Assembly (NCBI RefSeq): GCF_002943525.1
Contig: NZ_CP025394.1
Span: 5,022,001-5,086,000, forward strand
Origin: Kitasatospora sp. MMS16-BH015
GTDB taxonomy: Bacteria > Actinomycetota > Actinomycetes > Streptomycetales > Streptomycetaceae
DNA length: 64,000 bases
Direction: 5' to 3'
In this document: positions 58,046 through 64,000 of the stretch, one piece after another
Numbering within the stretch: the first letter of the stretch is position 1
Layout: every line of letters begins with the position of its first letter
The notes under the pieces: generated by a model
Database searches by the model: none
What the model was told of the DNA's origin: nothing
Seen by the model: only the letters and a program-made list of their open reading frames with translations
Program-made: the position numbers and the translations under genes

Positions 58046-59503
58046 TCAGCCCAGTGCCTCCAGCTGGTCGAGGAACCACTGCTGGGGCGGCAGGGCGGTC
58101 GCGGCGGCAGCCAGCCGCTTCGTCCGCTCGGTCCGCTCGGCGGCGGGCATGGTGAGGCCCTGGTGCAGGGCCTCGGCGGTGGCGAGCACGTCGTAGGGGT
58201 TCACCGTCAGTGCGTCCTCGGCCAGTTCGGCGTAGGCGCCGGCCTCCCGGGAGAGCACCAGGGCGCAGCCCGCGTCGGAGACCACCGGGATCTCCTTGGC
58301 GACCAGGTTCATGCCGTCCCGGATCGGGTTGACCAGGGCCACATCGGCCAGCCGGTAGGCGGCCAGCGAGCGCGGGAAGTCGTCGTTCACGTGCAGGATG
58401 AGCGGCTGCCAACTCGGCGTGCCGAACTCGTCGTTGATCTCATGGGCGATCCGCTGCACGGCGGCGGTGTACTCCCGGTACTCGGGCAGGTCGTGCCGGG
58501 AGGGGTAGGCGAAGGCGATGTGCACCACCCGGTCCAGCCACTCGGGGCGGCTGCGCAGCAGGTGCCGGTAGGCGAGCAGGCCGCGGACGATGTTCTTGCT
58601 CAGCTCGGTGCGGTCGACCCGGACGACGGTGCGCCGGTCGCCGACCTGCTCGCGCAGGGCGGTCAGCCGGGCCTCCACGTCGGGCTGCTGTGAGCGCTCA
58701 CGCAGGAAGTCGCCGTCGGCGCCGAGCCCGTGCACGCCGAGGCGGGTGGTGCGGCCGTCGTGGGTGACGGTGAGGGCCTCGCGGTCGACGGTGGCGCCGA
58801 GCACGTCCGCGCAGCAGTCGGCGAAGGCCAGCGCCCAGCGGCGGGTGAGGAAGGCGGCCCGGTCGGCGCCCAGGATGCCGGTGAGCACCTGGGCGGCCAC
58901 GTCGTCCGGCAGCAGCCGGTAGTACTCGGGCGGGGCCCAGGGGGTGTGCGAGAAGTGGCCGATCCGCAGGTCCGGGCGGAGCTCGCGGAGCAGGGCCGGG
59001 GCGAGCGAGAGGTGGTAGTCCTGCACCAGCACGGCGGCGCCCTGGGCGGCCTCCCCGGCCAGGGCCTCGGCGAAGGCGGCGTTGTACGCCCGGTAGGACT
59101 CCCACTCGCGGCGGAACCGCTCGTCGAAGACCGGCTGGACGGGGGTGTCGTACAGCAGGTGGTGGACGAACCACAGGGTGGAGTTGGCGACGCCGTTGTA
59201 CGCCCGGGCGAAGGTGCCCGGGTCGATGTCGAGCATCCGGACGGCCTGGTGGCCGGTGTCGAAGCCGCCGAGGTCGAGCCGGCCCGCCGGGCTCTGCCGG
59301 GCGGCCTGCCGGTCGGCGTCCCCGAGGGCCGCGCAGACCCAGACGGCGGCCGGGTCGTCGATCGCGGAGAGCCCGGAGACCAGGCCACCACCGCCCCGGC
59401 GCAGGGTCAGGGCACCGTCGTCCCCGCTGCTGAAGGAGACCGGCCCCCGATTGGAGGCGACCAGGATGGGGGCGGCACCGTACCGGCTCGAACGTTCGCT
59501 CAT
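58046..59503 (-). CDS. otsA: Trehalose-6-phosphate synthase
   Basis: This is a 485-aa GT20 glycosyltransferase joining UDP- or GDP-glucose to glucose-6-P. Visible are ILVASNRGPVSF, RRGGGGLVSGLSAI (sugar-nucleotide loop), LVQDYHLSLAPALLRELRPDLRIGHFSHTPWAPPEYYRLLP, RVDRTELSKNIVRGLLAY, and DVALVNPIRDGMNLVAKE...LVLSREAGAYAEL. ATG 59503 (MSERSSRYGA) gives the family length. The frame stays open far upstream, but that is GC-rich read-through without coding content. Confidence 0.92.
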   Translation of the reverse strand: MSERSSRYGAAPILVASNRGPVSFSSGDDGALTLRRGGGGLVSGLSAIDDPAAVWVCAALGDADRQAARQSPAGRLDLGGFDTGHQAVRMLDIDPGTFARAYNGVANSTLWFVHHLLYDTPVQPVFDERFRREWESYRAYNAAFAEALAGEAAQGAAVLVQDYHLSLAPALLRELRPDLRIGHFSHTPWAPPEYYRLLPDDVAAQVLTGILGADRAAFLTRRWALAFADCCADVLGATVDREALTVTHDGRTTRLGVHGLGADGDFLRERSQQPDVEARLTALREQVGDRRTVVRVDRTELSKNIVRGLLAYRHLLRSRPEWLDRVVHIAFAYPSRHDLPEYREYTAAVQRIAHEINDEFGTPSWQPLILHVNDDFPRSLAAYRLADVALVNPIRDGMNLVAKEIPVVSDAGCALVLSREAGAYAELAEDALTVNPYDVLATAEALHQGLTMPAAERTERTKRLAAAATALPPQQWFLDQLEALG

Positions 59504-59658
59504 ACTGCCAACCTTGCCGCCCCCTCCGGCGGGCAAACCCCAGGCGGGGCCGGGAGTCGGCAACCGGCCAGGTGACTGGCCGGTTCGCGGCCGGACCTTG
59601 TCAGGACCGGCCGCCGCGCGGTACCGCCGAGGGCGCAGGGGGCGGACCGCCGCGCGCC

Positions 59659-60708
59659 TCAGCGCGGGGCCCGGTCCCGCCCCCGGTCCTGGCCGCGATC
59701 CTGGCCCCGGTCCCGGTACTCCGGGACGGTCCGCACCGGCGGCCGCTCCAGCGCGCCCACCGGGTGGGTGTGAGCGGTGAACTCGCGGGTGGCCGGGTCG
59801 CGGGTGAACTGGGTCAGCGCCGGGTGCACCAGGTCGGCCCCGGCCTTGAGCCGGTGGGTGCGGTCGAGGCGCTCCAGGGCGGTGCGGTAGATGGTGGCGG
59901 CCATCCGCCCGAGCGCCTGGCCGTCCTGGTGCCGGTGGTGCCGCACGCCCACGTCCACCTGGGCCAGCGCGTCCAGGCCGACCGCGTCCAGCGCGTCCAC
60001 CAGCAGCCCGAGCTCGACCCCGTACCCGGTCGGGAAGGGCAGCCGCTCGAGCAGCGAGCGGCGGGCCGCGTACTCGCCGCCGAGCGGCTGGACGAAGCCC
60101 GCCAGCTGCGGCCAGTGCAGGCCCAGCAGCGGCCGGGCGACCAGCTCGGTGACCCGCCCGCCGCCGGCCGGGACGACCGCGCCGTCCGTCTCGAGCGGGC
60201 GGTCGTACATCGCCTTGACCAGCTGGAGGGCCGGATCGGTGAGCAGCGGCCCGACGATCCCGGAGACGAAGGCCGGGTCGAACTCGCGCAGGTCGGCGTC
60301 GATGAAGCAGACGATCTCGCCGGAGGTGACGAAGAGCGAGCGCCAGAGCACCTCGCCCTTGCCGGGGGCGGTGGGCAGCCGGGGCAGCACCTCGTCCCGG
60401 TGCACCACCCGGGCGCCGGCCGCGGCGGCCAGCTCGGCGGTGCGGTCGGAGGAGCCGGAGTCGACCACCACCAGCTCGTCCACCAGCGGCAGCCGCTCCA
60501 TCAGCTCGGTGCGGATCACCCGGACGATCTCCCCGACCGTCGGCTCCTCGTCGAGTGCGGGCAGCACCACGCTGACCGTGCCCGCCCGGCCGGCCGCTCG
60601 CTTGGCGGCGAGCAGCGTCTCGGCGGGCCGGTCGGCGGCCGTCCAGGAACGGCGGCGCAGCCAGTCGGCCACCTCCGGGAGGAGAGCCGGGGTCAGCTCT
60701 GCTGGCAC
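59659..60708 (-). CDS. gpgS: Glucosyl-3-phosphoglycerate synthase
   Basis: The 349-aa GT81 glycosyltransferase makes glucosyl-3-phosphoglycerate, the precursor of glucosylglycerate and, in mycobacteria, methylglucose polysaccharide. Visible are VSVVLPALDEEPTVGEIV, VVDSGSSDRTAELA, CFIDADLREFDPAFV (the DxD-like metal site), QPLGGEYAARRSLLERLPFPTGYGVELGLLVD and VDVGVRHHRHQ. An RDRGQDRGQDRGRD repeat forms the tail. GTG 60708 is used. It is divergent from the riboswitch-controlled thrC. Confidence 0.88.
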   Translation of the reverse strand: MPAELTPALLPEVADWLRRRSWTAADRPAETLLAAKRAAGRAGTVSVVLPALDEEPTVGEIVRVIRTELMERLPLVDELVVVDSGSSDRTAELAAAAGARVVHRDEVLPRLPTAPGKGEVLWRSLFVTSGEIVCFIDADLREFDPAFVSGIVGPLLTDPALQLVKAMYDRPLETDGAVVPAGGGRVTELVARPLLGLHWPQLAGFVQPLGGEYAARRSLLERLPFPTGYGVELGLLVDALDAVGLDALAQVDVGVRHHRHQDGQALGRMAATIYRTALERLDRTHRLKAGADLVHPALTQFTRDPATREFTAHTHPVGALERPPVRTVPEYRDRGQDRGQDRGRDRAPR

Positions 60709-60924
60709 TGTGTCGCTCCTTGCAGGTCGTGATCGGTCGGGGCACCGGTGGGTACAAGGTGCCACGCCCCCAAGGGTGTTCCGCCCGGCAGCCGGCGGCG
60801 GACACCGTCATCTCGCTGGGCGGACGCTCCCTTGGAACTGCGACGCCTTCGGATACAGTCTTCGTACTGGGCCCGCGCCTTCGCACGTCGGGGTCGGCCC
60901 AGGAGTATGACCACAAGTTCACAG

Positions 60925-61068
60925 AGCTCATCCAGAGGGACTGAGGGAACGGCCCGTCGACGTCCCGGCAACCTTCTCGCACGGCTACTGACCATCGCGG
61001 TCGAGGCCCCGGCGGGACAGGTGCCAATTCCGTCCTGTGGCGCGCCCGCGTCACGGGGAAGATGAGGA
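60925..61068 (+). ncRNA. SAM-I (S-box) riboswitch
   Basis: Core S-box features are present in order: P1 strand CTCATC (60927-60932), CAGAGGGACTGAGGGAACGG, the conserved CCCGGCAACC, AGGTGCCAATTCCGTCC (J3/4-P4 region) and GGGGAAGATGAGG, whose GATGAG (61061-61066) closes P1. It ends about 20 bases before the thrC start, so ligand-dependent folding can control the ribosome-binding site. It senses S-adenosylmethionine. Confidence 0.85.
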
Positions 61069-61085
61069 GAGAGGCCTCCGCCATC

Positions 61086-62369
61086 ATGGCTACCGCTACC
61101 CCTGAAGCGCCCGCGTCCGTCGACCTCGGCCCCGCCGTGGCGCTCTCCTGTCGCGAGTGCGGCACCCGCTTCCCGCTCGGCCCCAGCTTCGCCTGCCTGG
61201 AGTGCTTCGGGCCGCTGGAGATCGCCTACGACTTCGGCAGCGCCCCCGCCGAGGAGCTGCGCGCCCGGATCGAGGCCGGCCCGGCCAGCATCTGGCGCTA
61301 CGCCCCGCTGCTCCCGGTGCCCGCCGACGTGGCCTCCAAGCCCAACCTGAACCCGGGCTGGACCCCGCTGGTCAAGGCCGACAACCTCGGCCGCGAGCTC
61401 GGCTTCACCGCCCAGCTGCACGTCAAGGACGACTCCGGCAACCCGACCCACTCCTTCAAAGACCGGGTGGTCGCCTGCGCGATCGAGGCGGCGCGCGCCT
61501 TCGACTTCACCACCCTCTCCTGCTCCTCCACCGGCAACCTGGCCGGTGCGGTGGGCGCGGCGGCGGCCCGGGCCGGTTTCAAGTCCTGCGTGTTCATCCC
61601 GCACGACCTGGAGCAGGGCAAGGTCGTGATGGCCGGGGTGTACGGCGGCGAGCTGGTCGGCATCGAGGGTAACTACGACGACGTGAACCGCTTCTGCTCC
61701 GAGCTGATCGGCGACTCGGCCGGCGAGGGCTGGGGCTTCGTCAACGTCAACCTGCGCCCGTACTACGGCGAGGGCTCCAAGACGCTGGCGTACGAGATCT
61801 GCGAGCAGCTCGGCTGGCGGCTGCCGGAGCAGATCGTCATCCCGATCGCCTCGGGCTCCCAGCTCACCAAGATCGACAAGGGCCTCCAGGAGCTGATCAA
61901 GCTCGGCCTGGTCGAGGACCGCCCGTACAAGATCTTCGGCGCCCAGGCCGAGGGCTGCTCCCCGGTGGCCGCCGCCTTCAAGGCCGGCCTCGACGTGATC
62001 CGCCCGGTCAAGCCGGACACCATCGCCAAGTCGCTGGCGATCGGCAACCCGGCCGACGGCCCGTACGTGCTCGACATCGCCCGCCGCACCGGCGGCGCGG
62101 TGGAGCACGTCACCGACGCCGAGGTGGTCGAGGCGATCAAGCTGCTCGCCCGCACCGAGGGCATCTTCGCCGAGACCGCGGGCGGGGTGACCGTCGGCGT
62201 GCTGAAGAAGCTGGTCGAGACCGGTCAGCTCGACCCCGCCAAGGAGACCGTGGCGATCAACACCGGCGACGGCCTGAAGACCCTGGACGCCGTCTCCGAC
62301 GCCGGGATGACGGCCGTCATCCGCCCGACCCTGGAGTCCTTCCGCTCCGCCGGCCTCGCCTCCGCCTGA
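61086..62369 (+). CDS. thrC: Threonine synthase
   Basis: The 427-aa PLP enzyme makes threonine from O-phosphohomoserine. An N-terminal zinc-ribbon-like pair, CRECG and CLECFG, precedes the fold. The PLP Lys125 is in PTHSFKDR; SSTGNLAGAVGAAAARAG, the glycine-rich PIASGSQLTK and the C-terminal ETAGGVTVGVLKKL are conserved. ATG 61086 (MATATPE) is chosen; the upstream ATG 61062 lies inside the riboswitch P1 strand. A SAM-I riboswitch precedes it, and a MoaD/ThiS gene follows by 33 bp. Confidence 0.93.
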   Translation: MATATPEAPASVDLGPAVALSCRECGTRFPLGPSFACLECFGPLEIAYDFGSAPAEELRARIEAGPASIWRYAPLLPVPADVASKPNLNPGWTPLVKADNLGRELGFTAQLHVKDDSGNPTHSFKDRVVACAIEAARAFDFTTLSCSSTGNLAGAVGAAAARAGFKSCVFIPHDLEQGKVVMAGVYGGELVGIEGNYDDVNRFCSELIGDSAGEGWGFVNVNLRPYYGEGSKTLAYEICEQLGWRLPEQIVIPIASGSQLTKIDKGLQELIKLGLVEDRPYKIFGAQAEGCSPVAAAFKAGLDVIRPVKPDTIAKSLAIGNPADGPYVLDIARRTGGAVEHVTDAEVVEAIKLLARTEGIFAETAGGVTVGVLKKLVETGQLDPAKETVAINTGDGLKTLDAVSDAGMTAVIRPTLESFRSAGLASA

Positions 62370-62402
62370 ACCGTCACTGGACCCCGCTAGGAGCCTGATC
62401 GC

Positions 62403-62681
62403 ATGAGCGCCACCGTCCGCATCCCCACCATCCTGCGCACCTACACCGGCGGGGCCGCCGAGGTCACCGCCGAGGGCGCCACCCTCGCCGAGGTCATCCA
62501 GAGCCTCGAGGCCGACCACCCGGGCATCGCCGCGCGGATCCTGGACGACACGGGCAAGCTGCGCCGCTTCGTCAACGTCTACGTCAACGACGACGACGTG
62601 CGCTTCGACAGCGGCCTCGAGACGGCCGTCGCGGACGGCGCCAGCGTCTCGGTGATCCCGGCGGTCGCCGGCGGCTGCTGA
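62403..62681 (+). CDS. MoaD/ThiS-family sulfur-carrier protein ending Gly-Gly-Cys
   Basis: The 92-aa ubiquitin-like protein shows MSATVRIPTILRTYTGGAAEVTAEGATLAEVIQSLEADHPGIAARILDDTGKLRRFVNVYVNDDDVRF ... SVSVIPAVAGGC. It resembles mycobacterial CysO, the sulfur carrier for cysteine synthesis, but has an extra Cys after the diglycine. Carriers with such tails are processed by a JAMM protease before activation. It is co-transcribed with thrC, and so probably under the same SAM riboswitch. It is a likely cysteine- or sulfur-metabolism protein. Confidence 0.88.
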   Translation: MSATVRIPTILRTYTGGAAEVTAEGATLAEVIQSLEADHPGIAARILDDTGKLRRFVNVYVNDDDVRFDSGLETAVADGASVSVIPAVAGGC

Positions 62682-63254
62682 GCCGCCCGCGGGCGGCCCG
62701 CGCCTTTTCCGGCCCGCGCACCTCGCCACCCCCGAAAGCGGAATGATGAATTCCGCATTCGGGGGTGGCGTTCGCGTGCCCGGGGGAAATTCCGCCTCCG
62801 GGCGCGGGGTAGAGTGCGACTTAAGCGGGCCCTTTCCTTCCGCCTCGACACGTTCCCGGCACATCCACGGCCTCGGCCGGGGGCGGCCGTGCCCGCACCT
62901 CCGGCCGATCGCATACGCAAGGGGCGTCCGTCCGCTGAGACGTGTGTGCGGTAGTCCTGGGCGGAGGATGTCAGGCTGCCGTCAGAAATCTTCGGGCAAA
63001 GTGTTCCTTTCGCCCTGCTATGCCCGGTGCGAATTGCGTGGCTCTGCCGCTTTCCACCCGGTGCGTCCCTGTGAGCTGTCAGGGAATTCCATGAAGTTGG
63101 GCCTGTTGCAGAGGGCGTCTGTCCGGATACATTCAGCCGCGGTCGACGTATTCGGTGGGGCCCAGGGGGGTACCTCGGTCTCGGCCGACCACAGACCCGG
63201 GCCCGCATCCCTGCGGGTCCGTGAAGGGCCAGCACAGCACAAGGGGAGTTCGGA
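62682..63254. promoter_or_regulatory. Gap with terminator and long leader of the cold-shock gene
   Basis: No gene is supported in these 573 bp. The first part carries the thrC-MoaD terminator (62724-62770). The rest is less GC-rich in places (62960-63130) and probably holds the cspA promoter and a long 5' leader, including a stem of GACCCG (about 63200) with CGGGTC. Long structured leaders are usual for cold-shock genes. Confidence 0.5.
62724..62770 (+). terminator. Terminator of the thrC-MoaD operon
   Basis: CGCCACCCCCGAAAGCGGAA (from 62724) pairs with TTCCGCATTCGGGGGTGGCG (to 62770) with a single mismatch. The roughly 21-bp stem with a GATGA loop is one of the strongest in the window. Confidence 0.8.
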
Positions 63255-63461
63255 ATGGCTCAGGGCACCGTCAAGTGGTTCAACGCCGAGAAGGGCTACG
63301 GCTTCATCGCGGTCGACGGTGGTGCGGACGTGTTCGTCCACTACAGCGCGATCCAGATGGACGGCTACCGCACCCTCGAAGAGGGCCAGCGGGTCGAGTT
63401 CGAGATCTCCCAGGGGCAGAAGGGCCCGCAGGCGGACATGGTCCGTGCCCCTGCGGTCTGA
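63255..63461 (+). CDS. Cold-shock protein (CspA family)
   Basis: The 68-aa CSD protein has MAQGTVKWFNAEKGYGFIAVDGGADVFVHYSAIQMDGYRTLEEGQRVEFEISQGQKGPQADMV, with RNP1 (KGYGFIAV) and RNP2 (VFVHYS). It binds single-stranded RNA as a chaperone. GGGGAG lies seven bases before the ATG. It is one of the scoF/cspA-type paralogues of streptomycetes, and groEL follows as in other streptomycetes. Confidence 0.94.
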   Translation: MAQGTVKWFNAEKGYGFIAVDGGADVFVHYSAIQMDGYRTLEEGQRVEFEISQGQKGPQADMVRAPAV

Positions 63462-63516
63462 CCTTTCCGAACTGCGGAGCCTCGGCTCTACCCGAGCTGG
63501 TGCTCACTGTCTCGCC

Positions 63517-63554
63517 CAGCAGGCCCGCACGACACCCGTCGTGCGGGCCTGCTG
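63517..63554 (+). terminator. Perfect 17-bp terminator after the cold-shock gene
   Basis: CAGCAGGCCCGCACGAC (63517-63533) pairs exactly with GTCGTGCGGGCCTGCTG (63538-63554) around an ACCC loop. It separates cspA from the groEL regulatory region. Confidence 0.8.
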
Positions 63555-63591
63555 CCGTCTGCGGGGACAACGTGCGTGTCGGCCGAATGGG

Positions 63592-63636
63592 CTTGCACTC
63601 GGCACCCCCGAGTGCTAATCATTGGCGTTAGCACTC
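63592..63636. promoter_or_regulatory. CIRCE operator with a third half-site (HrcA)
   Basis: CTTGCACTC (63592-63600), nine bases, then GAGTGCTAA (63610-63618) is a CIRCE element for the heat-shock repressor HrcA. After another nine bases TTAGCACTC follows (63628-63636), so three half-sites are evenly spaced. The element is 138 bp upstream of groEL. Confidence 0.85.
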
Positions 63637-63773
63637 ACAGCGTGAGAGTGACAACGGACCGGGTCGGTGAGGCCCCCGGGAGCGGCAGGGGACATGACCC
63701 CCGCACACCAGGGCCGTCCGTCGCGGGCACCTCTGGTCCGAGCAGTCGACCGTGTCCTGGAGGACCACTTCCG

Positions 63774-64000
63774 ATGGCCAAGATCATCTCGTTTGACGAG
63801 GAAGCTCGCCGCGGCCTTGAGCGCGGCATGAACCAGCTTGCCGACGCCGTCAAGGTGACGCTGGGCCCCAAGGGCCGCAACGTCGTCCTTGAGAAGAAGT
63901 GGGGCGCCCCCACGATCACCAACGATGGTGTCTCCATCGCCAAGGAGATCGAGCTCGAGGACCCGTACGAGAAGATCGGTGCGGAGCTCGTCAAGGAGGT
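63774..64000 (+). CDS. groEL: Chaperonin GroEL, N-terminal part (cut by window end)
   Basis: The first 75 residues are present ([76 protein letters not shown]). [11 protein letters not shown] and [13 protein letters not shown] are the nucleotide-site motifs of GroEL. No groES lies directly upstream, so this is the stand-alone copy (groEL2 type). The rest lies outside the window. Confidence 0.95.
   Translation, partial: [75 protein letters not shown]

Noticed and set aside
58046..61165. A 1039-codon open frame on the minus strand spanning otsA, gpgS and the riboswitch
   Set aside because: Only the otsA part (58046-59503) shows a protein family; the upstream extension runs out of frame through gpgS and is open because GC-rich antisense and off-frame sequence lacks stops.
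1..64000. tRNA, rRNA, CRISPR arrays or prophage genes
   Set aside because: No T-loop/anticodon arrangement, no rRNA core sequence, no regularly spaced repeats with unique spacers and no phage structural genes were seen.

Overview
The window is very GC-rich, with strong third-position G/C bias, many GTG/TTG starts, many leaderless promoters and Streptomycetaceae-specific genes (GlnR, Nur, RsiG, CdgB, DasR-type sites, a GlcNAc catabolic block, HrcA/CIRCE at groEL). It is chromosomal DNA of a Streptomyces- or Kitasatospora-like actinomycete. Most of it is conserved core chromosome. I see no tRNA, rRNA, CRISPR array or prophage.

Block 1 (about 1-13.6 kb) holds an HtrA-like protease, a LacI regulator, a divergent MarR/NTF2-like pair with two palindromic operators, glnR, a MoaD/ThiS protein, a sulfur module (Cys-rich leader peptide, thiosulfate sulfurtransferase, DUF1416), DUF3099, DsrE, a 33-aa membrane peptide, a nitrobindin-like protein, nur, ygfZ, dtd, the c-di-GMP-dependent anti-sigma gene rsiG, an asparaginase and dodecin. 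Block 2 (13.7-29.1 kb) is the ppa-dacB-metalloprotease-tilS-hpt-ftsH-folE ... mprF-like-folP-folB-folK-DUF3180 cluster, which joins cell-wall, tRNA, purine and folate functions. Block 3 (29-33.3 kb) has an alpha/beta hydrolase, a coiled-coil membrane protein, terD and arfB.

Block 4 (33.36-45.4 kb) is accessory: a compact, apparently aromatic biosynthetic or modifying gene set. A leftward operon (unknown 269-aa protein, O-methyltransferase, class II DAHP synthase, ABM-type monooxygenase) diverges from an AMP-forming ligase. A second rightward operon (MFS exporter, VOC protein, 84-aa protein, FAD monooxygenase) is flanked by two LysR regulators, and a flavin reductase follows. No recognisable enzyme converting chorismate to a scaffold is present, so the product cannot be named. 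This is the best candidate for an undescribed system.

Block 5 (45.8-64 kb) is core again: the GAF-PAS-GGDEF diguanylate cyclase cdgB, a carbohydrate-binding membrane protein, the GlcNAc module (nagA, ROK kinase, SIS protein, DeoR regulator, sugar-binding lipoprotein) with DasR-like sites and a second palindromic motif, a cupin, DUF3263, one intact IS5-family element, trehalose genes otsB and otsA, glucosyl-3-phosphoglycerate synthase, a SAM-I riboswitch with thrC, a second MoaD/ThiS protein ending in Gly-Gly-Cys, a cold-shock protein and the start of groEL behind CIRCE.

Three copies of a roughly 150-bp palindromic repeat lie just after gene ends at about 5.1, 15.8 and 56.2 kb. The IS inserted beside the third copy and duplicated a TGA that serves as a stop codon. 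From memory of S. coelicolor, blocks 1, 2 and 5 correspond to loci that are far apart there, which suggests a different gene order in this organism.
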